From VRUE01 sp963729995 (GTDB lineage Bacteria; Actinomycetota; Thermoleophilia; Solirubrobacterales; 70-9), in NCBI GenBank assembly GCA_963729995.1, contig CAVSPF010000005.1, positions 1 to 64,000 on the forward strand: a stretch of DNA of 64,000 bases, written 5' to 3'. Below are positions 26,150 through 36,024 of the stretch, piece by piece. Position 1 is the first letter of the stretch, and every line of letters starts with the position of its first letter. The position numbers were made by a program, and so were the translations under genes. A model generated the notes under the pieces. That model did not search any database, was not told the DNA's origin, and was given only the letters and a program-made list of their open reading frames with translations.

Positions 26150-26848
26150 GTGTCAGGACCGAGGACCCGAATCGCCATCGTCGCTGCAGTTACCGCGATC
26201 TGCTGCCTGACTGCCACCTCAGCGAGCGCCGGCCCGGCCACCACCCGTCTCGTCCGTGCGGCCGGGACGCTCGTCCCGATCCCGGCGGCGGTCCCCCACC
26301 AGGAAGGCAGCATGATCGACAGCCGCCTCGTTCCCGACCTGCGCTGGATCGCCGCCCACTTCCCGATCTATGTCACCGAGGGCTACTCGGGGCCGCTGCC
26401 CAACGGCGAATACGCCGGCTGCCACGGCTGCCACGTCAAGCACTCCGACCACTACAACGGTCTCGCCGTCGACATCGTGCCGCTGCACTGGAGCGACAGA
26501 TGCGACGCCAACTGGCGCGGCGTCACCCGGCTCGCCCACTGGGCCGAGCCGGTTCAGAACCAGCCGGTCCCGCCCTTCCGCTGGGTCGGTTACGAAGGCG
26601 ACGCCGGCCACGGCTGCGGCAACCACCTCCATCTCTCCTGGGAACACGCACCCGCCCCGGAATTCCAACTCGCCGAATGGGTGGATGTCTTCCCGGCCGG
26701 CCCGGAGCAGACGTCCGCGTCGCCGCAGCCCAAGCAAGCGCCGGCACCCTCGCCGTCCGAACGCAAGAGGGAACGCAGGAAGCGGACGGGACCGTCGGGC
26801 GGCATATCGCAGGCCCAGAGCGGCGGCGTCTCGGCGCTTGGCGACTGA
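26150..26848 (+). CDS. Secreted M15-like peptidase (VanY-type metal site)
   Basis: 232 residues from GTG 26150. A signal peptide of about 28 residues ends near ASAGPA. The mature domain has SDHYNGLAVDIVPL, matching the S-x-H-x3-G-x-A-x-D zinc motif of D-Ala-D-Ala carboxypeptidases, and GCGNHLHLSW, matching the distal H-x-H. Two close cysteine pairs (CHGCH; CDAN...CGN) may form disulfides. The C-terminal 55 residues are Pro/Ser/Lys-rich and disordered. Likely trims cell-wall peptides outside the membrane. The glutamate general base is not obvious by eye. Confidence 0.6.
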   Translation: MSGPRTRIAIVAAVTAICCLTATSASAGPATTRLVRAAGTLVPIPAAVPHQEGSMIDSRLVPDLRWIAAHFPIYVTEGYSGPLPNGEYAGCHGCHVKHSDHYNGLAVDIVPLHWSDRCDANWRGVTRLAHWAEPVQNQPVPPFRWVGYEGDAGHGCGNHLHLSWEHAPAPEFQLAEWVDVFPAGPEQTSASPQPKQAPAPSPSERKRERRKRTGPSGGISQAQSGGVSALGD

Positions 26849-26902
26849 GCCGTCGCCGCGCGGGGGCCGAGGCGCCCCGCAGCCTCCGTAGGATGGGCCC
26901 CG

Positions 26903-27376
26903 ATGCGTGCCCCGATCGCGATTCTCGCCGGCGCCGTGACGATCCTGGCCGTTGCCGGCTGTGGTGCGAGCAGCAGCCGCACGCCTGCGGCGTGCCTCGA
27001 TGGAACGGGTGCCTACCTCGCCGCCCTCGGCAACGCACCCGGTGAAGTCAAGCTGAGCGACGGGGTCCCGATCGGCGACTGCCTGACGAAGAACCAGCAG
27101 GCGGGCGACCTCGCCACCGTCGGCGGCACGATGGTCGTCGCCGCGACCAAGCTCAACGCGGCGGCTCGCGCCGATCCTGGCGGCGGCGCCAATCTTCAGC
27201 TCGGCTACCTGCTCGGGGCCGCCCGGCGCGGCGCCGAGCACACCGGCGGCGTCGATGCCGAGCTGATCCGCCGCCTCACCGCCGCCGCGCGCTACAGCCC
27301 CGCCGGCCGCCCGCTTCCCCCGCGGTTCACGCGGACCTACGGCCGGGGCTTCGATGCCGGCCATTCAGCCGGTTGA
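26903..27376 (+). CDS. Small lipoprotein of unknown function
   Basis: 157 residues with a lipoprotein signal: ILAVAGCG, Cys at about 20 as the lipidation site. The mature part is Ala/Gly-rich with two further cysteines (AACLDG; GDCLTK) that may pair, and helical segments. I recognise no family. It lies 54 bases after the peptidase gene on the same strand and converges with the ferredoxin. Confidence 0.7.
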   Translation: MRAPIAILAGAVTILAVAGCGASSSRTPAACLDGTGAYLAALGNAPGEVKLSDGVPIGDCLTKNQQAGDLATVGGTMVVAATKLNAAARADPGGGANLQLGYLLGAARRGAEHTGGVDAELIRRLTAAARYSPAGRPLPPRFTRTYGRGFDAGHSAG

Positions 27377-27415
27377 GCCGCCGCGCGAGAGCCCCGGCCG
27401 GCACGGCCATCCCGC

Positions 27416-27685
27416 TCACACGCTGCGCCCGCGGTAATAGGCGGCGTTGATCTCGACGTACTTCTGCCACTCCGGTGGGACCTGGTCCTCCGGGGTGATC
27501 GCGTCGACCGGGCAGGTCTCCACGCAGGCGTCGCAATCGATGCACTCGTCCGGATCGATGTAGAGCTGCTCGTGCTGGTCGAAGTCCGGCTCGTCCTGGC
27601 TGGGGTGGATGCAGTCGACCGGGCAGACCTCGACGCAAGAGTGGTCCTTGGTCCCGATGCAAGGCTCATTGATCACGTACGCCAT
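27416..27685 (-). CDS. fdxA: Seven-iron ferredoxin (3Fe-4S + 4Fe-4S)
   Basis: 89 residues from the ATG at 27685, preceded by a good GGAGGAAG ribosome site; an upstream in-frame start is possible but unneeded. Cysteines follow the 7Fe pattern: C-x7-C-x3-C-P (CIGTKDHSCVEVCP) for the 3Fe-4S site with its fourth cysteine later, then C-x2-C-x2-C-x3-C-P (CIDCDACVETCP) for the 4Fe-4S site. Size and spacing match the actinobacterial FdxA type, a soluble electron carrier. The promoter region is shared with the divergent membrane protein. Confidence 0.9.
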   Translation of the reverse strand: MAYVINEPCIGTKDHSCVEVCPVDCIHPSQDEPDFDQHEQLYIDPDECIDCDACVETCPVDAITPEDQVPPEWQKYVEINAAYYRGRSV

Positions 27686-27747
27686 GGCTTCCTCCGTCGG
27701 CCGCTTTTTCACATATCAGATGGACAAATTAGCAGAGGCCGCATTTC

Positions 27748-27771
27748 TTTTCACAGAGTAGCTGTGTAAAA
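27748..27771. promoter_or_regulatory. AT-rich inverted repeat between ferredoxin and membrane-protein genes
   Basis: TTTTCACAG - agtag - CTGTGTAAAA is a near-symmetric site in an otherwise very GC-rich genome, 9 bases before the membrane-protein start. Its shape suggests a dimeric regulator binding site (CRP/FNR- or Rrf2-like), though it does not match a named consensus exactly. It could control both divergent genes. Confidence 0.45.
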
Positions 27772-27780
27772 CTTGGGCGA

Positions 27781-29061
27781 ATGGAGGCCTCGATGCGACC
27801 CGACCCCGACCCGTCACGGCGCTGCCGGCCGCGGCCGCGTCGGAGAGACGGGTTGCGCCCCACCGATGTCGTCGGCTCCTTCTTCGTCTGCGGGATCGGC
27901 TTTCTGCTCGCGGCTGTCGCCGCGGGCCTGGTGCAGTGGCTCGACCCGTGGCCGCAGGGCCGCTGGCTGGCGCTGCACCTGGCGTTCGTGGGCGGCGTCT
28001 CGCAACTTGTGCTCGGTGCCAGCCAGTTCTTTGCCGGCGCCTTCCTCGCCACCGACCCACCTGCGGGGTGGCTCGTCCGCGCTCAGGTCCTCGCCTGGAA
28101 CGCCGGGGCGGCCCTGCTCGCGATCGCGCTCCCGGAGCACTACGGCACCCTGATCTGGGTCGCCGTCGGCCTGCTCCTCGGCGCTCTCCTGACCTGGGCG
28201 GCGGCGATCGCCACGATGCGGCGGCGATCGTTGCGCAGATCCCCTTGGGCAACCCGCTGGTACGTGACCAGCGCCGCCTTCTTCGGGCTCGGCATGGTTG
28301 CCGGCTCGCTGCTCGCCCGCGGCGTGCCCTGGAGCCACGGCGACCTGCTGGGCGCTCACATGTCCCTCAATCTTGGGGGATGGTTCGGGGGCGCGATCGT
28401 CGGCACCCTGCACACGTTCTACCCGTCCCTCACGCAGACCCAGCTTCGCTTCGCGCGCCTGCAGGCCGTGACCTTCGCCGCCTGGACGGCCGGTGTTGCG
28501 GCGCTCGCGATCGGCTACGCATGGTCGCTCGAGCCCCTCGCGATCGCCGGCTGGCTCGCCCTCTGCGTCGCCGGCCTCGTCCTGCTGGTCAACGTGGCCG
28601 CCTGCGTGCCCGCCGCGCCCCGTCCCCTTTCGCTCGCGGCCCGGATCGTCGGCGCCGCCCAGCCCTTTCTCCTCGCCGGCCTGCTGATCGCCGCTGTCGC
28701 GGCGATCAGCAGCGGTCCCGCCAATGCCCTGACCGGGTCGACCCGGACTGCCGTCGGCACCCTGCTGGTCTGCGGCTGGATCGGCCTCACGGTGCTCGGC
28801 TCGCTGCTGCACCTGCTGGCCGTCGTCGTACGGGTGCGCGACTTCTCCCGGCAGATGCCGGCTCCGCGACCGCGCTTCGACACGTTCGCCGCGGCTCTCG
28901 CGGCAGCGGGCATTGGGGCGCTCGCGCTATCCCAGCGGCTCGGCCTCGACGGTTGGGACACGCTGGCGACAATCGTGCTGCTGGCCGCCTACGCGATCCT
29001 CGCCGCCCGCATCGCGGCCCTGGCGGCACGCGTCCTGATCCACGCGCGTCCCCGCATCTGA
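27781..29061 (+). CDS. Polytopic membrane protein, haem-copper oxidase subunit I / NnrS-like
   Basis: 426 residues with about twelve hydrophobic helices and a basic, Pro/Arg-rich start; an ATG at 27793 is an alternative start. Conserved-looking histidines sit inside helices: LALHLAFVGG, GAHMSLNLGGWFGG, GTLHTFYPSL and LLHLLAVVVRV. Similar His-in-helix patterns occur in NnrS and in short haem-copper-oxidase-subunit-I relatives linked to nitrogen-oxide metabolism, so a haem or copper role is plausible but unproven. The divergent ferredoxin and the palindromic site upstream fit redox control. Confidence 0.5.
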   Translation: MEASMRPDPDPSRRCRPRPRRRDGLRPTDVVGSFFVCGIGFLLAAVAAGLVQWLDPWPQGRWLALHLAFVGGVSQLVLGASQFFAGAFLATDPPAGWLVRAQVLAWNAGAALLAIALPEHYGTLIWVAVGLLLGALLTWAAAIATMRRRSLRRSPWATRWYVTSAAFFGLGMVAGSLLARGVPWSHGDLLGAHMSLNLGGWFGGAIVGTLHTFYPSLTQTQLRFARLQAVTFAAWTAGVAALAIGYAWSLEPLAIAGWLALCVAGLVLLVNVAACVPAAPRPLSLAARIVGAAQPFLLAGLLIAAVAAISSGPANALTGSTRTAVGTLLVCGWIGLTVLGSLLHLLAVVVRVRDFSRQMPAPRPRFDTFAAALAAAGIGALALSQRLGLDGWDTLATIVLLAAYAILAARIAALAARVLIHARPRI

Positions 29062-29226
29062 AAAGCGTCGTGAACGCTTGAAGCGAGGCGCACCGGACGG
29101 TCATGCCCGACCCACCGGCGAGTCCATTTCCGACGGTATACGTGGGTTTTCGGCCCACCGGCGGGGGACCGAGTGGCGCCCGGTCTGAATAGTCTTGCGG
29201 GCCCACGACTTCGATGGAGGCACGAC

Positions 29227-30543
29227 GTGACTGAGCAGCTCTGGGGTGGCGAGACCACCAAAGCCGTCGACAACTTTCCGATCTCTGGAGAGCGCATCCC
29301 GGTTCCCGTGATCCGCTGGTTGGGGCGGGTGAAGGCCGCGGCGGCGCGGGCCAACGGCGAGCTGGGGCGGCTCGACACCGGCCTTGCGGAGGGCATCGCG
29401 AAGGCTGGCGACGCCGTTGCGGCCGGCGAGCACGACGACCAGTTCCCGGTCGACGTCTTCCAGACCGGATCGGGCACCTCTTCGAACATGAACGCCAACG
29501 AGGTGATCGCCAACCTGGCTGGCGAGAAGGCCCACCCGAACGATCACGTCAACATGGGGCAGTCCTCCAACGACGTCTTTCCCTCCGCCGTCCACCTGGC
29601 GGCGCTGGGCGAGGTCACCCAGACGCTGCTGCCCGCGATGGAGGGTCTGCAGGAGGCGCTGGCCGAGAAGGCCGAGCGGTTCGCCGACGTGGTCAAGGCC
29701 GGCCGCACCCACCTGATGGATGCCGTGCCGGTCACGCTGGGCCAGGAGTTCGGCGGCTACGCGGCGCAGGTGCGGCTCGGCATCCAGCGGATCGAGGGGA
29801 CGCTGCGGCGCGTCGGCCAGATCCCACTGGGCGGCACCGCAACCGGCACGGGGCTCAACACCCATCCGGAGTTTGCGGCGAAGGTGCGGGAGAAGCTCGC
29901 GGCCGAGTCCGGCCTCGAGATCTCCGCGCCGCTCGACCCCTTCGAGGCACAGGCCAACCGCGACGCCCTGGTCGAGCTGTCCGGCGCGCTCAAGGTCTAC
30001 GCCGTCTCGCTCAACAAGATCGCCAACGACCTGGCGCTGATGGGCTCCGGCCCGCGCACCGGTCTGGCCGAGCTGCGCCTGCCCGAGCTCCAGAAGGGCT
30101 CCTCGATCATGCCGGGCAAGGTCAACCCCGTGATCCCCGAGGTCGTGATCCAGACCGCAGCCCAGGTGATCGGCAACGACGTCGCGATCACCGTCGCCGG
30201 CAGCCAGGGCCAGTTCGAGCTGAACGTGCGCGTGCCGCTGATCGCCCGCAACCTGCTCGACTCGATCAAGCTGCTCAGCTCGGTCTCGCGGCTGCTCAAC
30301 GAGAAGTGCGTGGCGGGAATCGAGGCCAACGAGGAGATGACCGAGCGCCACGCCGAGGCGACACTTGCCGCGGCAACCGCGCTCAACCCCCACATCGGCT
30401 ACGACCGCGCCGCCGAGATCGTCAAGGCGGCGGTCGAGTCGGGGCGCACGCTGCGCGAAGTGGCGATCGAGAAGGGGGTCGAGCAGGCGGTGCTCGACGA
30501 GGCGCTCGACAACCGGCGCATGGCGCGGCCGCACGACGAGTAG
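29227..30543 (+). CDS. fumC: Fumarate hydratase class II
   Basis: 438 residues from GTG 29227, chosen because GGAGG lies 7 bases upstream and MTEQLWGGETTKAV is the expected beginning. Signatures: FQTGSGTSSNMNANEVIAN, RTHLMDAVPVTLGQEFGGY, GGTATGTGLNTHPEF and the catalytic loop GSSIMPGKVNP. TGSGT and GTGLNTHP favour fumarase over aspartase, although NPVIPE is shared with aspartase. It interconverts fumarate and malate in the TCA cycle as a homotetramer. Confidence 0.9.
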   Translation: MTEQLWGGETTKAVDNFPISGERIPVPVIRWLGRVKAAAARANGELGRLDTGLAEGIAKAGDAVAAGEHDDQFPVDVFQTGSGTSSNMNANEVIANLAGEKAHPNDHVNMGQSSNDVFPSAVHLAALGEVTQTLLPAMEGLQEALAEKAERFADVVKAGRTHLMDAVPVTLGQEFGGYAAQVRLGIQRIEGTLRRVGQIPLGGTATGTGLNTHPEFAAKVREKLAAESGLEISAPLDPFEAQANRDALVELSGALKVYAVSLNKIANDLALMGSGPRTGLAELRLPELQKGSSIMPGKVNPVIPEVVIQTAAQVIGNDVAITVAGSQGQFELNVRVPLIARNLLDSIKLLSSVSRLLNEKCVAGIEANEEMTERHAEATLAAATALNPHIGYDRAAEIVKAAVESGRTLREVAIEKGVEQAVLDEALDNRRMARPHDE

Positions 30544-30563
30544 GGCCACCCGGCTCCTACGCG

Positions 30564-32009
30564 CTACCCCTGCAGGGTGACTAGGCGCTCCTCGGTCAGC
30601 TCGAGCACTGCGTAGGCGGGTCCCTCGCGCGTGTTGCCCGAGTCCTTGACGCCGCCGTAGGGCATCTGGTCGGCGCGGAAGGTGGGGACCTCGTTGATCA
30701 GCACGCCGCCGAACTCCAGCGCCCGCGCGGCCTCGAGCGCGCAACCGACGTCGCGGGTGAAGACGCCGGCCTGGAGGCCGAACCGGGAGTCGTTCGCCAT
30801 CCGCAGCGCCTCGGCGAAGTCGGCGTAGCGGTCGATCGTCGCCACCGGACCGAAGATCTCCTCGCACCAGACCTTCGCCTCCCGCGGCGGGCCGGCCAGC
30901 AGCGTCGGAGCCAGGCAGCGTCCCTCGTCGACGAGCTCCCCTCCCGTGAGCAGCTCCGCCCCACCGGCCACCGCCTCGTCCACCCAGCCCTTGACGCGGT
31001 CGCGGTCGCCGGGGCTGATCAGCGGGCCGACGTCGGTCTCCGGGTCGAGTGGGTTGCCGACCCGCAGCCCCTCCGCGTTGGCGATCAGGCGCTCGGTGAA
31101 GGCGTCGGCGACGTCCTCGTGGACGAGCACCCGCTGGATCGAGATGCAGCTCTGACCGGCGTGGGAGAAGGCATGGAGCTTCGCCCTGTCGGCCGCCGTC
31201 TCCCAATCGCCGTCGGAGTGGACGATCAGCGGCGCGTTGGAGCCCAGCTCGAGGTTGACCTTCTTGTGGGGGACGCGGCTGCGGATGCCCCAGCCGACCT
31301 TGGCCGAGCCGGTGAAGGTGATCGCGCGGCTCAGCTCGTGCTCGACGATCGCATTGCCGACCTCGGCGCCAGATCCCGGGATGACGCTCAGCCACCCCGG
31401 CGGCAGGCCCGCCTCGACCAGGATCTCGGCCAGCTTCAGCGCCGAGACCGGCGTCTGCCCCGCCGGCTTGAGGACGATCGCGTTGCCTGCGGCGATCGCC
31501 GGCCCGATCTTGTGGGCAACCAGGTTGAGCGGGAAGTTGAAGGGGCTGATCGCGCCGACCACCCCGTAGGGGACGCGCAGCATCACGCCCAGCTTGCCGG
31601 CGCCTGCTGGCGAAGCGTCCATCGGGACGGTGCCGCCGGTCAGCTTGCGGGCCTCCGTGGCGGAGAAGGTGAGGGTGTCGACGCAACGGGCCGCCTCCCC
31701 CCTTGCGGTCTTCAGCGGCTTCCCCGCCTCGGCGGCTATCGTCAGCGCCAGGTCGTCGATCCGCTCGCGGACCAGCGCCGCGGCGCGGTCGAGCACTGCG
31801 GCGCGCTCGTGCTGCGGGAAGCCGCTCGACTCGAAGGCGGCGCGAGCGCCGATCGCGGCGCGGTCGACCAGCGCGGCGTCTCCCCGCGCCACCCGGCCAA
31901 CGACGGCTCCGTCGTAGGGGCTGAGCACCTCGTTCCACTCGCCCGTCTCCTCCCACTCGCCGGCGGCGAGGAGCTTGTGGTCTGCCGCCTGGACCGTCTG
32001 CGTCGCCAT
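30564..32009 (-). CDS. NAD(P)-dependent aldehyde dehydrogenase
   Basis: 481 residues. Family motifs: PFNFPLNLVAHKIGPAIAAGN, FTGSAKVG for the cofactor loop, LELGSNAPLIV with the general-base Glu, and the catalytic Cys in FSHAGQSCISIQRV. The form GSNAP and QSCISIQR places it with the phosphonoacetaldehyde/lactaldehyde-type and GabD-like enzymes rather than betaine-aldehyde enzymes. Substrate unknown. It converges with fumC and is divergent from the SpoIID-like gene. Confidence 0.88.
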   Translation of the reverse strand: MATQTVQAADHKLLAAGEWEETGEWNEVLSPYDGAVVGRVARGDAALVDRAAIGARAAFESSGFPQHERAAVLDRAAALVRERIDDLALTIAAEAGKPLKTARGEAARCVDTLTFSATEARKLTGGTVPMDASPAGAGKLGVMLRVPYGVVGAISPFNFPLNLVAHKIGPAIAAGNAIVLKPAGQTPVSALKLAEILVEAGLPPGWLSVIPGSGAEVGNAIVEHELSRAITFTGSAKVGWGIRSRVPHKKVNLELGSNAPLIVHSDGDWETAADRAKLHAFSHAGQSCISIQRVLVHEDVADAFTERLIANAEGLRVGNPLDPETDVGPLISPGDRDRVKGWVDEAVAGGAELLTGGELVDEGRCLAPTLLAGPPREAKVWCEEIFGPVATIDRYADFAEALRMANDSRFGLQAGVFTRDVGCALEAARALEFGGVLINEVPTFRADQMPYGGVKDSGNTREGPAYAVLELTEERLVTLQG

Positions 32010-32096
32010 CCTGGCCTCCTCTCGGTTCGGTCTCCCAGACTAGTTCCATTTCCCGGCAGGCCGCTACTCCGAAACGACGAACCTGTTGACCGAGAC

Positions 32097-33320
32097 ATGC
32101 CGTTTCGATTCACAAGACGGCTTCCAACCGCGCGCGGCACGGTTGGCGGCGCCCTCCTGGGCGCCCTCGTCGCCATGGCGCTCCTCGCTCCCGTCGTGCG
32201 CGCGGCCGCCAGGTGGGTTGTGGTCGGCCACGGCTTCGGCCACGGCGTCGGAATGAGCCAGTACGGCGCCTACGGCTACGCCAAGCACGGCGCGGACTAC
32301 CGCTTCATTCTCGGTCACTACTACTCCGGGACCACAATCGGCACGCTGCCCCGGCCGCGCGTCGTTCGCGTCCTGATCGACGTATCCCGCGGCGACGTGG
32401 GCTTCAGCGGGGCAGGCGACGCCTGCGGCAGGAGCCTGGCGCCGGGACACCCTTACGAGGCCCACCGAGCGGGGGGATCCGTGCTGCTGCGCAACTCCGC
32501 CGGGCGGACGCTTGCCAACTGTGGCCGCAAGCTGCGGGCGGCTGGCAATGGTCGCATCGACATCGCCGGAGCCGGGACCTATCGCGGCGCCCTGCAGGTG
32601 GTGCCGACCGACAGCGACGCCCACTCCCTCAACGCTGTCAACGCCCTCTCGGTCGACCAGTACGTCAAGGGGGTGATTCCCAATGAGATGCCGTCGTCCT
32701 GGCCGATGGCGGCACTGCGCGCCCAGGCGGTGGCAGCCCGTTCGTACGCGCTCAGCGTCCAGGTGGGCGGCAACGGCTTCGACCTCTACGACAACACGAG
32801 CAGCCAGGTCTACCGGGGGCTCGAAAGCGGGACGGCGCGCACCGACGCGGCGGCGAGCTCCACCGATGGGCAGGTCGTGATGTACGGCGGGAGCATTGCC
32901 CAGACCTACTTCTCCGCCTGCTCAGGTGGGTACACCGAGAGCGTCCAGAACGTCTTCTTCGGACCGTCGATCCCGTACCTCGTCGGCGTCCCCGACCCCT
33001 ACGACTACTACTGCCCGCTGCATACCTGGACGCTGCGCTTCTCAGAGCCGCAGATCAGCGCCAAGCTGGGGAGCGACCTCAGCGGCCAGTTGAAGCAGGT
33101 GGTCGTAACCAAGCGCGGCGTCTCGCCCCGCATCGTCTGGGCGCGGCTCTACGGGACGGGCGGCGTGACGAGGATCCGCGGCGACCAGCTCGCCTCCGCG
33201 CTGGGGGCATACGACAGCTGGATGACCTTCCGCAGGGTCGTCAACGGCCAGGTCGCCGGTGGCGGGAAACCCGAAGGAGCAGCACCGCCCGCGCCTCCCG
33301 GCGGCACCTCGCCTGGTTGA
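32097..33320 (+). CDS. SpoIID/LytB-domain secreted protein
   Basis: 407 residues from ATG 32097. A signal peptide or N-terminal anchor (about 15-37) precedes GHGFGHGVGMSQYGAYGYAK, a hallmark of actinobacterial SpoIID-like proteins, in which this block usually lies C-terminal to the catalytic core. The core follows: LSVDQYVKGVIPNEMPSSWPMAALRAQAVAARSYAL with the catalytic Glu of NEMP, then YFSACSGGYTES. SpoIID is a lytic transglycosylase acting on denuded glycan; no sporulation genes are in the window, so a cell-wall remodelling role is likelier. Confidence 0.85.
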   Translation: MPFRFTRRLPTARGTVGGALLGALVAMALLAPVVRAAARWVVVGHGFGHGVGMSQYGAYGYAKHGADYRFILGHYYSGTTIGTLPRPRVVRVLIDVSRGDVGFSGAGDACGRSLAPGHPYEAHRAGGSVLLRNSAGRTLANCGRKLRAAGNGRIDIAGAGTYRGALQVVPTDSDAHSLNAVNALSVDQYVKGVIPNEMPSSWPMAALRAQAVAARSYALSVQVGGNGFDLYDNTSSQVYRGLESGTARTDAAASSTDGQVVMYGGSIAQTYFSACSGGYTESVQNVFFGPSIPYLVGVPDPYDYYCPLHTWTLRFSEPQISAKLGSDLSGQLKQVVVTKRGVSPRIVWARLYGTGGVTRIRGDQLASALGAYDSWMTFRRVVNGQVAGGGKPEGAAPPAPPGGTSPG

Positions 33321-33329
33321 GAGCGTGTC

Positions 33330-34319
33330 TCAGCCGTCCGGGTAGGGCTGGATCGGGATGCCGTGGTCGGCCTCGCGCATTCCCAGCTCGTACGCCGCGC
33401 CCGCCGCCAGGGAGAGATGCTTCGCTGGAAGCGCTGGGCGTTCGACGGTCAGCTCGAGATCTGCCACCGAGCAGTTCACCGTGTTGTGCTCAGGCCCCTT
33501 CGGGTCCGCGTAGACCCAGCCGACGAAGTCCTTCGGGGGAGCCGAGACGCGGCCGCGAACGACGATGTCCCTGCCGGGAAGGACGAAGGAGCAGGCGGTC
33601 GGCGACTCCTCGATCGCGGCGGAACGGACCTTGCCGAAGCCGCCGAGACGGTGGGCCTCGCCATCGAGCACCAGCATCCCCGTGGGGACCCACGGCGTCG
33701 TCCACGGGCCGATCTTGATCCGGGCGGCGCCAGCGTCGAAGTAGCTGTCGGGCGAGCCCTCGAAACCCGTCCCCTCCAGCCAGACCCAGCGCTCGGCGTG
33801 CTCGCTGCCCCAGTTGTGGCCGATCATGCCCGGCCACCCCGCCAGGTCGAGCGTCTCGCCGCCGATCTCGAGGCGGCCGTCGAAGCGCGCGTTCGGATAG
33901 GGAGCAATGAACTTGGTGCGCGGCACCCGCGCCTCGTAGAGCCAGTCGGCGGGCAGGTACCTGCAGGGCTTGGCGTCGCCGGAGAAGGTGAAGTCCCAGG
34001 AGGCCTTGACGGCGTCCGTGTCGACCGCTCCCGTCGCCCTGCCGGGCCCGATCTCCGCCCGATCGACCCGGATCCACGACCCGGCCGGTGCCGAGAGCTC
34101 CGCCGCCGGCACGGTCACCTTGGTCGCGCGCGGCCCCCCGCCGTCGCGGTCGAAGAGAACGAACCAGATCGATGCGTTCGGCTCGGCTCCGGGCCGCTTG
34201 TGGACCGTATGCCGAATCCACACGCCCTGGCCCCCGCCCGGGCGGCAGGCCTTGATGTAGAAGCTCTCGTAGTGGCCGGCCTTGGCGGCGACGGCCGGGA
34301 ACCGCGCGTCCTGGTTCAT
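33330..34319 (-). CDS. Lipocalin-like protein, AttH/CrtC-type
   Basis: 329 residues from the ATG at 34319 (MNQDARFP); an upstream start at 34358 would lie inside the palindromic repeat and is unlikely. The sequence is rich in Trp and beta strands and contains WPGMIGHNWGSEHAERWVWLEG, resembling the core of the AttH/hydroxyneurosporene-synthase/tocopherol-cyclase lipocalin family. No signal peptide is seen. Known relatives hydrate or cyclise isoprenoids or are uncharacterised; function here is open. It follows ychF on the same strand, separated by a palindrome. Confidence 0.5.
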   Translation of the reverse strand: MNQDARFPAVAAKAGHYESFYIKACRPGGGQGVWIRHTVHKRPGAEPNASIWFVLFDRDGGGPRATKVTVPAAELSAPAGSWIRVDRAEIGPGRATGAVDTDAVKASWDFTFSGDAKPCRYLPADWLYEARVPRTKFIAPYPNARFDGRLEIGGETLDLAGWPGMIGHNWGSEHAERWVWLEGTGFEGSPDSYFDAGAARIKIGPWTTPWVPTGMLVLDGEAHRLGGFGKVRSAAIEESPTACSFVLPGRDIVVRGRVSAPPKDFVGWVYADPKGPEHNTVNCSVADLELTVERPALPAKHLSLAAGAAYELGMREADHGIPIQPYPDG

Positions 34320-34332
34320 GGCTCCGGTCGAT

Positions 34333-34370
34333 TGATGAGTTGATGACCCTATAGGCATATCAACTCATCA
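34333..34370. repeat. Second, diverged copy of the TGATGAGTTGATGACC palindrome
   Basis: Arms 34333-34344 and 34359-34370 are perfect inverted copies of TGATGAGTTGAT; the left arm continues as GACC exactly as in the 21538 element, while the right arm has changed in the middle. It sits between ychF and the lipocalin-like gene, downstream of ychF, so it can serve as a terminator. Shared arm sequence across 12.8 kb marks a dispersed repeat family. Confidence 0.75.
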
Positions 34371-34379
34371 CTCGTCGTC

Positions 34380-35453
<1,074 letters not shown>

Positions 35454-35475
35454 CGAACGCCACCTCCCCTGCGCC

Positions 35476-35970
35476 TCATAACGACAGGGGGACGATCAAT
35501 CCGAGGGCGACCCCGAGCACAGCGCCGGCGAGGACGTCGGAGGGATAGTGCATCCCCAGGTAGGGACGCCCCAGGGCGAGAGCGAGGGCGACGGCGAACG
35601 CGGTCGCGGTCGCCGGGTCGACCCGGAACATCGCGGTAGCCACCGCAAACGAGGAGAGGGCATGGGCGGAGGGGAAGCTGAGTGAGCTGGGAGCGCCGCC
35701 CAACGGCGGCAGGCCCTCGAGTACCGGGCGCGGGCGCTTCACCAGGACCTTGATCCCGTAGTTGAGGACGATCGCGACCGGCCCCAACGCCGCGCAGATC
35801 AGCCAGGCTCCGCGGTTCCCCGAGTCGAGCAGGGCGAGCACGACCCCGAGGACGACCCAAACCGCCCCGTTGTTACCAGCCTTCCCCAACGCCTTGGCAG
35901 CTCCCTCCAAGCCAGGCGTATGCCCACGGGTTCGCATCAGGCGCAACAGCTTCAGGTCAAGAGTCTCCAT
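35476..35970 (-). CDS. PAP2-family membrane phosphatase
   Basis: 164 residues from the ATG at 35970 (METLDLKLL). The tripartite acid-phosphatase signature is present: KVLVKRPRP, SFPSAHA (Ala where Gly is usual in PSGH), and GRPYLGMHYPSDVLAGAVLG with catalytic His and Asp. Four to five membrane helices. Candidates are undecaprenyl-pyrophosphate or phosphatidylglycerophosphate-type lipid phosphatase. It stops 22 bases before ychF and is divergent from the BtrH-like gene. Confidence 0.85.
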   Translation of the reverse strand: METLDLKLLRLMRTRGHTPGLEGAAKALGKAGNNGAVWVVLGVVLALLDSGNRGAWLICAALGPVAIVLNYGIKVLVKRPRPVLEGLPPLGGAPSSLSFPSAHALSSFAVATAMFRVDPATATAFAVALALALGRPYLGMHYPSDVLAGAVLGVALGLIVPLSL

Positions 35971-36024
35971 CGGCGGCGGAGGATATTGGGCGCCCCGTCC
36001 TCCGGGGTCATGCAGAATCCCCCA

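Noticed and set aside
29101..32049. 982-codon minus-strand frame spanning fumC and the aldehyde dehydrogenase
   Set aside because: It crosses two real genes of different strands; neither part resembles a protein family.
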